This document shows positions 8,737-17,549 of a stretch of DNA of 24,673 nt, piece after piece (position 1 is the first letter of the stretch; each line of letters opens with the position of its first letter). Origin of the DNA: UBA6164 sp963979005 (GTDB taxonomy: Bacteria; Patescibacteriota; Gracilibacteria; BD1-5; UBA6164); contig CAXBVF010000008.1 in assembly GCA_963979005.1 (NCBI GenBank), positions 1 to 24,673 of the forward strand. Reading direction: 5' to 3'. A program made the position numbers and the translations under genes. The notes under the pieces were generated by a model. The model made no database searches. It was not told the DNA's origin and saw nothing but the letters and a program-made list of their open reading frames with translations.

Positions 8737-8965
8737 ATTTTAATGAGATTTTATATTCTTTTCAATCTATTTTTAATATATTATCTGAGATTTGAGAATT
8801 ATTTATTTCTAATATATTATTTTTTGAATAAGAATTTATATTTCAATTATTTACTAATAAAGATGCTAAAACAATCAATATAACAATAATAATGATAACA
8901 GCTATTCAGTTTTCGATTTTTTCATCGAATAATTTATAATATGATCTAATGATTCTTTTAACCAT
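8735..8965 (-). CDS. Small single-pass membrane protein, 76 aa
   Basis: No family recognised. A basic N-terminus (MVKRIIRSYYKLFDEKIENG) is followed by one strongly hydrophobic helix at about residues 21-40 (AVIIIIVILIVLASLL), then an Asn/Ser-rich polar tail ending IDGKEYKISLK. The positive-inside rule suggests a cytoplasmic N-terminus and an external tail. It stands alone: a terminator separates it from korB upstream and its stop abuts the terminator at 8711-8736. Two TGA codons give Gly. The coding call rests on the clean frame and topology rather than homology. Confidence 0.65.
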
Positions 8966-9021
8966 AATATATTAAAAATATAAATATTATTAATATTAAA
9001 ACATATTTTTTGATTTAAAGC

Positions 9022-9047
9022 AAAAAAACACTCATTTCTTGAGTGTT
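9022..9047 (-). terminator. Hairpin terminator after korB
   Basis: AACACTCA (9027-9034) pairs with TGAGTGTT (9040-9047). On the minus strand it is followed by seven T (9028-9022). It closes the korA-korB transcription unit ten bases after the korB stop. Confidence 0.8.
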
Positions 9048-9056
9048 TTTGAATAA

Positions 9057-9659
9057 TTACCATCTTTTATAACTAGGACAGGCTTGGTGAATATTTACAA
9101 GTGAAAATCATTTGTGTAAAATAGCTTCTTTTATAATTTCTTTCATTTCAGCAAATTTAATAGAATCAGCTGTTTTTGTGAAAGTACATCATGCTTTTTG
9201 TGCTATTCAAATGGGGTCAAAAGGAGCTGAAGTATTTCAGTCTGGTGTAGTTTTAGTTTTTGCTCAAAGGGGAGTTGTAGGACTTGCTTGACCAGTAGTT
9301 AATGCATAATTTTCATTATCCATAACTATATAAGTTATATCTAAGTTTCTTCTACATGCATGTAGGAAATGTCATACTCATATACCATATCCATCTCAGT
9401 CTCAACCAGTTGCTAGAACTGTAAGCTCTGGATTAGCTAGTTTGACTCATGTAGCAAATGGAAGTGTTCTACCATGAAGTGTTTCTGCTGCATATCAGTC
9501 AATATACTGACTGGCTTTTCAGCTACATCATACACCTGAAACAACAACTCTATTATGAGATTCTATTTCTAGTTCTGCAAAGGCCTTTTTAATTGCTCAG
9601 ATAATCAAAGTATCTCAACAACCAGGACACCACTGTATATTATTTAATCATGATCTCAT
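9057..9659 (-). CDS. korB: 2-oxoacid:ferredoxin oxidoreductase beta subunit (short form)
   Basis: The TPP-binding subunit that decarboxylates 2-oxoacids (pyruvate, 2-oxoglutarate or a relative) to acyl-CoA and passes electrons to ferredoxin through a 4Fe-4S cluster. The 200-residue protein has the cluster cysteines WCPGCGD (C11, C14), GVGCSG (C45) and QACPSY (C194). It also has the TPP/Mg motif TGGDGDGYGIGVGH (about residues 84-97) followed by MDNENYALTTGQASPT. It stops only six residues after the fourth cysteine, whereas typical KorB runs to about 280 residues. The catalytic core is therefore complete but the C-terminal part is missing. It starts one base after the korA stop, a tight pair. 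The exact substrate cannot be read from the sequence. Confidence 0.92.
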
Positions 9660-9660
9660 A

Positions 9661-11325
9661 CTATTTTTTTAATTCATTTAAATCTTCTATGTAAAAAGGG
9701 AACAGATCATATTTTCTCATGTTTGAGATTTTTAATCATTTGATAAACTTAAGTCCTAATTCTTTTGTCATATAATTTTCAAGTTGACCTGAGAAGTTAG
9801 ATTCTATAAAAATTATTTCTTCTTTGTTCTTTATTTCCTCAACAAATCTTTCATCTATAGGTTTAAGTATTTTTACTATTATTAAACCAAATTCGGGATT
9901 TCTTTTTACAAATTCTTTTGCTGTATAGCTAGTAAAAGATGTTACTATAAGCATTTTTTTAGCTTCTTTGTTAATTATTTCATATCATGAAATTCACTCT
10001 CTTTCAAAAAAATTATCTAGTTTTTTATGTCTTTTTTCTGTAAATGCTTTTTTTAGTGTAGGATCTTCAGAAGTAGCTCAGTATTCATCATGTTCATAAC
10101 TTGTAGCTATAAAATCTCAGTTTTTTGTTCAGACTTTTACTCTAGGTGATATTCAATCATCTGTTAGTTCGTACCTTTTATAATCATCTGGAGGATTATC
10201 TAATATTATTCATCTATCTATTTCCGGAATAGTCATATTTCATACTGTTCAACTTAGTTCTGAACTTTGCTTATCCATAAGAAGAATAACTTGAGTTTGA
10301 TATTTATCTGCGATATTTAAAGCTAAGGCTCAAAAATAATGTGCTTCCTCAAGTGTTGAAGGATACATAACAACATGATTAAAATCACCAAATGTAGGAT
10401 TAAGTGCAAAGTTTATATCTCATGCTTCATGATATGTAGGAGTACCTGTAGAAGGTCCAGCTCTTTGTGAAAATACTATTGTTATGGGAAATTCTGCTTG
10501 AACTGCAAAACTTATAGCTTCGGTCATAAGTGCAAAACCTCAACCTGATGTACCACACATTGCTCTTGCTCATGTAAAACTAGCTCATAAAGCTGAATTT
10601 ATTACCGCTATTTCATCCTCGTTTTGTATATAATTTACTTTTTTTGAATTTATAACTTCGCTTAATATAGTTGAAGCAGGAGTCATTGGGTAAGCTGAAT
10701 AAAATTCAAGTCATCATTCTATTGCTCAATAAGTAAGAGCCTTGTTTCAATAAATAAGTTTTTTAGATTTTGATACTTTTGAAATTTTAATTTCAGATTT
10801 TTTATCTATATTATAAGTCTCAAAAATATTTTTTACTATATTTTGATTATTTAGTACTACTTCTTCTCATTTTCTATTAAAAACTATTTTTATTTTATCC
10901 AAGATTATATCTAAATCTAGGTTTAAAAATAGGGCATAGATTCATAGTAGATAAGTATTATCATATTTATCATTTATTTCTAAATCAAGTATAGAAAAAT
11001 CAGATAAATCTATTTGTTTATCTGCTAATTTTTGAGTCCATTTTTTATTTATAATAATAGTTGCTCATTTTTTTAGAGAGTCTAATTGTTTTTCTAAACT
11101 TTCTGCATTAAAAGCCAAAATAATATCTACATATTTTGTAAGAAAAGTTTCTCATGCATCACTTATGTTTACATCGAAAAAATTTACTCATCATTTTATT
11201 CTAGATTCGTACTCTATATCACTTATTAAATCATATCAAAGCTCTGCATATAAATCGGCAATAATATCTACTGTAGAGTTTACTCATGCTCATGCAGGTC
11301 CCGCTATTCTAGTATTTAAATTCAT
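9661..11325 (-). CDS. korA: 2-oxoacid:ferredoxin oxidoreductase, fused gamma-alpha subunit
   Basis: Partner of KorB in CoA-dependent oxidative decarboxylation of 2-oxoacids. The 554-residue protein begins with the gamma domain (about residues 1-185: TRIAGPAGAGVNSTVDI, IEYESRIKGGVNFFDV). The alpha (pyrimidine-binding) domain follows from about residue 190 (EFYSAYPMTPASTILSEV, NEDEIAVINSALGASFTGAR, CGTSGWGFALMTEAISFA, FSQRAGPSTGTPTYHEAGD). The transketolase-C-like end includes LIVTSFTSYTAKEFVKRNPE. Gamma-alpha fusion is normal for KorA-type enzymes. It ends in TAG. A small membrane-protein gene ends four bases upstream, so it belongs to a unit that also contains the giant exported protein. It would be a main source of reduced ferredoxin and acyl-CoA in a fermentative cell. 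Confidence 0.93.
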
Positions 11326-11328
11326 TTT

Positions 11329-11562
11329 TTATTCTGTTTCTCATGTTAAAGTTTCACTAGGAGTATCTTCTATTACTATATTTCAAGAATTAGTATCTAT
11401 TAGTTCTTGAAGGTCTAAATAATCTTGAGTACTAATATCCTCTTGTTGATAGCTAGTTTCACCACTAAAAATTATTAATAAACCAGTTCAAACTATTCAT
11501 ATTATTATTCAAAATAATGCAAGGAAAGCCATTATTTTTACTCACTTATTTCTTTTTGTCAT
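11329..11562 (-). CDS. Small membrane-anchored protein, 77 aa
   Basis: No family recognised. A basic start (MTKRNKGVKIM) precedes one glycine-rich hydrophobic helix at about residues 11-33 (FLALFGIIIGIVGTGLLIIF). An acidic Ser/Thr/Gln-rich tail of about 40 residues follows and ends LTGETE. Most helix glycines are TGA. Its first 25 bases overlap the end of the 956-residue protein gene in a different frame, and its stop lies three bases before the korA start, so it is probably translationally coupled to both. The topology suggests a cytoplasmic N-terminus and an external acidic tail. Any link to KorAB is only positional. Confidence 0.75.
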
Positions 11563-14408
11563 ATTTTCTTTTTTATATTATTTAAAATTAAATTTATTTT
11601 TGTATAAACTGCAGGTTTACTTATTTGTTCTATATTATTATATTTAAATTCAGTGAAATTTCAATCAAGTAACTTAATATATATAGATTCTCATTTATGT
11701 TCTACTTCAAATATAGTATGAGTGAGGTCTTTTGAATAAGTTATTTTAATATTATTTTCTCATAATATTTGACTTATATTGCTTACAACATAATTAATAT
11801 TATCATAGCTATTAAATAATGTTTTCAATTCTTCTTCTATATTATTTACTTTATAAGTCCCATCAATGTATATATAATTTCAAAGAAGTAAATCTTTTTT
11901 TGATTTTTGGTCAATTAATTTAATTTCAGGGTTTAGGAAACTATGAGAAGGGGAAAATATATAATCTGATCTAAAAATTCAATAATAGCTTTTATTTCTT
12001 CATAAATCTAGATTTAGAGTTGCCTTATTTATATAAATAGAATATTCATCGTCGTTTTCTAATTTTTTTACAATTAAATCATTATAAGCTATATCTATAA
12101 ATCATTCTAAATTTATAAAATCTCAAGTTTCTCAAAGTAGTTTATTTCTTTTAAATACTTTAACTACAGTTTCTTCTTCTTCTTGTATTTGATTATCTTC
12201 TTGATTATTATTCTCATCATTATTCTCATTATTTGTTTGATCTCATAGTGTATCAATTAAGAAATTCTTAAATTCGTATTTATCTTTATCTTTTGTTTCT
12301 GTTTTTTTCTTTTCTTCTAGAACTTCTTCTACTTCATCTAGTTTATGAGATCAAAGACTAGGGTCATCATTAATATATATTTCATCGATTTTATTTTTTT
12401 CAAATGGATGTAATAAAAATGAAATATTATTTGTATCTATTTTTAGATTATCAATTTTGTAGCAATAAGGAACTTCTAGAGCAGCCTTTTCATTTTCTGG
12501 AGATGGATATGAACAATAACTATAGTCCATTATGCTAATATTTATATTATTTAATTGTAGTCCATTAAAGTTAGATAAATATTCTAATGCATGATTTTCT
12601 GATAATACTAATACATTATTATTTTCATTTATTGTATTTGTAGATAGTAAATTTGTTTTACTTTTATTATATATTACTAGATATTCTTCGTAATTTTTTA
12701 ATGCCGTAAAATATTCATTATATTTTAGTTCTAATATTTCATATAATTCACTAATAAATTTATCTTTATTATTTTGGCTTGGTTTTAATATTAATTTATA
12801 ATCTTTATAAAATTCTATAATTTCATTTATATCTTTTTCTAATAATAAAATATCATTTTTTATTATTAATGTTTCCTCATTTATTTCAAGTAATCAGTCT
12901 TTGTTTCTATCTATTAAAAAATATTTACTTTCTAAAATATTTACAAATTTATTCAATATTTGAGAATTTGTAAATAGTCATGTTCTTTTTGTTTTTTCAT
13001 CATTATAATTATAAAATGAGTTAGCTATTTTAACATAATCATTAAAAATAATTAATAAATCTTTAGTCTTAATATCAATGTGTAAATAATCTGATAAAAG
13101 TAGGTTTTCTAGAAAAAATAATAAATAATCTGTATTTTCTAAATCATCAATATATAGTTTATTATCATCAGACAACTCGGTACTTACATTTAAATCTTCA
13201 AAATACTGTCTTCTAAATACGGCAACATTAGAATAAAAATCATTTTCATCTAAAAAATCATAATTAAAGAATGTTTTTTCTAAATATATAAGGGATTTAA
13301 GTTTGTAATCTATTTTATTGTTATTGATTCTATTAGTAAGTTCTAATAAATTTACTTGTGTATTTATATCTTTACTACTTTTTATGGCTGCTTTGTAGTA
13401 ATATCAAATAATATTATTAATTTCTTCTGCTCACGCTTTATCTATTTCTTCAAGCAATTTATAATTAGCTGCAATGTTATTAATAATATCACTGTCTATA
13501 TCACTTATTGATAATAATTTATGTAAATTTCTTATTATGATATTTTTATAATAACTACTTTTTTTATTTGGGTTTATAAATATATCTGAGTATTGAGTTA
13601 TAAAACTTTCACCTGGCATAAATCAAAAACTCGATTCTAAAAATGTATTTATAATGCTTAAATTATTAGAATATTCTTGTTCCAAAAATAATAAACCGTT
13701 GGTTAACATTTCTTGATTTTCAGATTTTCTAAGAGAAGCTAAATCTAAAAACTTTTCAGATATTATTTTATTGTTTAATATTTTATTACTAAAATATCAT
13801 AGTTTATTTTTGTCTTTTAAAATTAATAAATCTGCATTTTTTAAGAATACATCAAGAGAATTAAGCCTTAAATTAAATATTAAGTACATATGAGGATATA
13901 AATCTAGAGTTGTTAGTTCATTATTAGATCTTGTATTTATTAATGTTAAATCTAATTTAGAACTAATAGGAAAAATAAGGTTTTCTTTAGAGTTTATATT
14001 ATTTATTATAAATATTCATGGTCATTTATTTGTTATTTCAAATCATTCTCATTTAATAATATAATTTATATTTACTTCACTTAGATCAAAAATATAAATT
14101 CATTTACTAATAGAGATAATTGTATTTGTTATATTCTTTTCTACTTCTACACTACCTTCTGAAAATATGACTTTGTCTGATAAGTTTATATTTTCTACCA
14201 ATAATGCTCATGTTTGCACATTTATATTTTTCTTTATAGAAAAATTGTTATTTTCATCTTTTATTAATTCAAATAATCATAGATCTGTTTTTTCGTAATA
14301 TGGTTTTTGAAAGGTAGAAAAAGTACCTGTTACATAAGTAACAAATAATAGAAAAGAAAATAGGGCAATACTAATTAAAATAAAAAAAATTTTGGATAAA
14401 AAATTCAC
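11538..14408 (-). CDS. Large exported or membrane-anchored protein (956 aa) with an EF-hand-like loop
   Basis: No overall family recognised. It starts at GTG 14408; no upstream in-frame ATG was found. An N-terminal hydrophobic segment (FLSKIFFILISIALFSFLLF) acts as signal or anchor. Up to about residue 110 are short beta-like repeats (LLVENINLSDKVIFSEGSVE, ITNTIISISKGIYIFDL) recalling FecR-type or beta-sandwich domains. Residues about 200-560 are helical and rich in Asn, Lys and Leu. At 12876-12911 the 12-residue loop DRNKDGLLEINE matches the EF-hand consensus (D1, N3, D5, G6, E12), its Gly coded by TGA. A highly charged linker (about 735-760, NNENNDENNNQEDN) precedes a final domain ending QKEISE. 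It probably sits outside the membrane and may bind calcium. It overlaps the next gene by 25 bases. Confidence 0.85.
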
Positions 14409-14448
14409 TTTATATATGTTTATGAAATAAATAATTATTCTTTTATTT

Positions 14449-14476
14449 ATTATAATGAATAAGTCTTTTTGTAAAG
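14449..14476 (-). promoter_or_regulatory. Possible promoter for the giant protein-korAB unit
   Basis: On the minus strand TTTACA and TATAAT (14454-14449) are about 15 bases apart, 41 bases before the GTG start. The spacing is short, so support is modest. The rest of the 14409-14529 gap is AT-rich, and I see no clear terminator for the upstream PLD gene. Confidence 0.35.
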
Positions 14477-14529
14477 ATTATTTTAATTTTATTTTAGTTA
14501 TTTGAATTATTATATTGATATGAAATATA

Positions 14530-15579
14530 TTATTTTGAATCCTGACTAAATATGGCTAAAAATTCATCAATTATATTTTTATTTTTTATTAAAATTCATA
14601 TTTCTCTATTTCTATCAATAGAATATGTAGAAAAATTTATACTTCATATAAATAAATATTTCTCATCAACTAATATAGCTTTTGCATGCATTTTATATTT
14701 TGGCAATACTAAAATATTTATTCAAGCATTTTTTAGTTTTATAGTATTTTCATCTTCCGTGGCAGTATTTGGTATTATTATTTCTATACTTATATTTTTT
14801 TCTTTTTTTATATTTATTAACTTATTTACTAATTCATCATCTTTTAAATATTGAAAATACATTTTAATATCTCTTTCTGCCTCGTCGAAAAGTTTTTCAA
14901 ATTTTATTCTTGAACTATTTGGACTGAAAATAAGGTTATTATCAAATATATTAATTTTAGTTGAATTATAGTCATTATAAAAGTTTTCCTTTAACTTATT
15001 TTTTGTATTTAAATCCTCTGTGAATATGAAAAAATCTCTATTTTTTGTAAATGTAGAATATGAAAAATTACCTGTAGAAATAATGGATAAATCATCAATT
15101 ATTAATATTTTTGAATGATTAAATGAATAATTACTTTTACTGGACCATATAATATCTATTCAGGCTTTTTGCAACTTATTATAAGCTTTGTCATTTATGC
15201 TATATGCCATATATGGATCTTTTTCTAAAATTATTTTTAATTCTATTCATCTATTATGTGCTTTAATTAATGACTCTTGAATTCTTTTTTCTGTTAACAT
15301 GTAGACTTCAAGAAATATTTCATTTTCAGCATTATTAATAAGCTCAACTATTCTTGTAAGTAATTCTTTGTTAGGAGTATAATAAAATTCTAAATCATTT
15401 ATTTCTCTAATATCTTCTAATTCAAATTTCTCCAAATTAGCATTGAGTTCTATATTTTTATTTTCTATCTCACTTTTAGTTTGATGAAATTCACTATATT
15501 CTTCATAATTAAATAATGAAAATAGTATGATAAATATAATAAAGAATATTGTTGTTATAGGATTAGCATTTTTTCTCAT
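14530..15579 (-). CDS. Phospholipase D-family (HKD) protein with N-terminal membrane anchor
   Basis: A 349-residue protein with two HKD catalytic motifs, HSKILIID (H155, K157, D162) followed by STGNFS, and HAKAILVD (H298, K300, D305) followed by MGSINFS. Two intact copies form one active site that cleaves phosphodiesters through a covalent histidine intermediate. Substrates in this superfamily range from phospholipids (cardiolipin synthase, PLD) to nucleic acids (Nuc-type). Residues about 8-22 (ITTIFFIIFIILFSLF) form one membrane helix or signal, so the catalytic part probably faces outward. A charged stretch to residue 60 precedes the first domain. It could be cardiolipin synthase-like or a surface nuclease; I cannot decide. 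It starts 56 bases after dnaJ ends, with a terminator between. Confidence 0.9.
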
Positions 15580-15600
15580 TGTTTCTTTTTTTAATATATA

Positions 15601-15631
15601 AAAACTCCTAAAAATATTTGTTAGGAGTTTT
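15601..15631. terminator. Hairpin terminator after dnaJ
   Basis: AAAACTCCTAA (15601-15611) and TTAGGAGTTTT (15621-15631) pair perfectly around a 9-base loop. Read on the minus strand the stem ends in TTTT and an AT-rich run. It lies five bases from the dnaJ stop. Confidence 0.75.
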
Positions 15632-15635
15632 TTGT

Positions 15636-16745
15636 TTATCCAAATATTTTTTCAAATACTCAGGCTTTATTTACATTGATTTTTTTCTCTTTTGCTATTT
15701 CTTCATATAGTTCTCTTTCTTTTTTTGCTAATTTTTTAGGAATTTTTACTTTTATACTTATAAATAAATCACCTTTAGAGTCACTGTCAATATGTTTTAC
15801 ACCATCTCAAGATATTTTTATTATTGTTGAATCTCAAGTTCATGCTTTTATTTCAATAGCTCTTTTTCAGATAACAGGAATGTTTATATCTTTTTTAGTT
15901 CATAAGATTGCTTCTATTACATCTATTTCTAATTCATAGTGTAGATTAACTCAATCTCTTTTAAGTCCTTTTTCTTCTTGTTTTACTCTAAATTTAATAT
16001 ATAAGTCTCAACTTGCTTTTGTTCAAACTCAATTATTTCATTCACCAGTCATTTTTATAATCATTCCATTATCTATTCAAGCTGGAATATCTATTTCTAA
16101 TTCTTTTTTAACTACTTTTCTTTTTTCTCAGTGACAGTTAGAACAAGTTTCTTTAAAACTTTCTCAAGTACCAGAACATGAATCACAAACTCATGTTTGT
16201 TGGATAGTACCGAACATACTCTGACTTGTATATGTTACTTGTCAGCTACCGTTACATTTAGAACAAGTAGTTTTTCATGAACCTCAAGCTCAATTACAAC
16301 TTACACATTCTTCTTTTTTGTTAAAAGTTATTTTTTGTTTTTCTCAATAAATACTAGTTTTCAAATCTATATTTAAAGTACTTTCAATATCTTCTCATTT
16401 AAATTCTGATGGTCTTTTTCTAGATCATCTAGAAGCTGAACCACCAAAAAATGATTCAAATATATCTCATAAATCTACATCTACTCATCATTGACCTCAA
16501 AAACCACCTCAAAAAGGACTTCATCCTGCAGCTCCTCATGATTTACCAAACATATCATATTGTTGTCTTTTAGAATCATCTGAAAGGGTAGAGTATGCTT
16601 CATTTACTTCTTTGAATTTCTTTTCTGATTCTTTGTCACCAGCATTTCTATCAGGATGATATTTCATTGCTTGTTTTCTATATGCTTTTTTAATATCTTC
16701 TTTACTAGCTCATTTTTCTATTTCTAGTACACTATATAAATCCAT
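15636..16745 (-). CDS. dnaJ: Chaperone DnaJ (Hsp40)
   Basis: Co-chaperone that delivers unfolded clients to DnaK and stimulates its ATPase. The 369-residue protein has all standard parts: J domain with HPD at residues 30-32 (MKYHPDRNAG); a Gly/Phe-rich region at about 67-103, whose glycines are mixed GGT and TGA; a zinc region with four CxxCxGxG-type units (C147/C150, C161/C164, C187/C190, C201/C204); and two C-terminal client-binding domains. The fourth zinc unit is CSNCHGEK, lacking the final glycine. The length is close to the family's usual 370-380. It is preceded by a probable promoter and closed by a hairpin, so it looks monocistronic. No grpE or dnaK adjoins it and no CIRCE-type operator was seen. 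Confidence 0.97.
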
Positions 16746-16780
16746 TTATATTCTTTTTAATTTTTAAAATTATTTTGGGT

Positions 16781-16808
16781 ATTTTATTGAATAACTTGAA
16801 TTTGTAAA
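16781..16808 (-). promoter_or_regulatory. Promoter for dnaJ
   Basis: On the minus strand TTTACA (16808-16803) and TAAAAT (16786-16781) are 16 bases apart, 36 bases from the dnaJ start. It resembles a vegetative rather than a heat-shock promoter. The divergent gene at 16860 has only weak -10-like sequences. Confidence 0.5.
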
Positions 16809-16859
16809 GGAAAAGATTAATATTTGTATAGAAATTAATAACTACTTAAATATATAGAT

Positions 16860-17513
16860 ATGCCTAAAAAAATACCAGAGTTTTTGAATTATTTTTTAAT
16901 GGATTGTTTAGAATGAGATAATAGCTTTTCAAAAAAAGCTATGTTTTCTTGATATGCAATTTATAAAAATAAAAAAGTTTTTTGTTTATATTTAAATGAT
17001 GTTATTTATTTCAAAGTTTGAGAGAATAATATGGAGGATTATAAAAAGTGTAATTCAAGAGCTTTTTCTTACCCAAAAAAAGACTGAAAAATAGGGGTTT
17101 TAAGTTATTATGAATTACCAGAAAATATATTAGAAAATAGGGAAGAATTAAATAAATGGATAGGAAAAAGTTTATCTGTTGTAAATAAAATTAAAGCAAA
17201 GAAAAAATCTAAAAAAGATGTAGAATTAGATAATAAAATTTTAAAAGCTCTATTAAAAATTCCAAAATGAAAGGTAACTACTTATAAAATTTTGGCAGAC
17301 AAATTTTGAGTCCATCCTAGAAGAATAGCTTCTGTTATGAAATATAATAAATCACCAGAAAATTATCCTTGTTATAAGGTGATATCACACTCACTAAGAG
17401 TATGATGATATTCTGCTTTTGATTGAGTTGATAGCAAAATTGAAATGTTGGAGGATGATTGAGTGAAGGTGGTTGATGGAAAAATTCCTGAAAATTATAT
17501 TTTTAGCTATTAA
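16860..17513 (+). CDS. TfoX N-terminal domain fused to an MGMT/ATL-type DNA-binding domain
   Basis: A 217-residue two-domain protein. Residues about 20-100 resemble the TfoX N-terminal domain (AMFSGYAIYKNKKVFCLYL, IYFKVGENN, then VLSYYELPENILE). A lysine-rich linker (about 115-130) leads to a domain like the C-terminal part of O6-alkylguanine-DNA alkyltransferase (ALLKIPKGKVTTYKILADKF, HPRRIASVM, YPCYKVI, GGYSAFDG). The presumed alkyl-accepting cysteine (C171) is kept, but the usual PCHRV reads PCYKV, so the histidine of the catalytic triad is Tyr. The N-terminal MGMT domain is replaced by TfoX_N. It may be a DNA alkyl-lesion repair or sensing protein; whether it transfers alkyl groups is uncertain. 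It is divergent from dnaJ and followed by a strong terminator. Confidence 0.88.
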
Positions 17514-17517
17514 AAAA

Positions 17518-17541
17518 AGAGCAAACTAATTTGCTCTTTTT
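17518..17541. terminator. Bidirectional hairpin terminator between convergent genes
   Basis: AGAGCAAA (17518-17525) pairs with TTTGCTCT (17530-17537) around CTAA, with A- and T-runs outside. It ends the TfoX/MGMT gene on plus and the VirD4-like gene on minus. Confidence 0.85.
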
Positions 17542-17549
17542 ATTGTATT

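Noticed and set aside
14552..15939. Plus-strand frames at 14552-14854 and 15676-15939
   Set aside because: They are antisense shadows of the PLD-family gene and dnaJ, and show no domain or start context.
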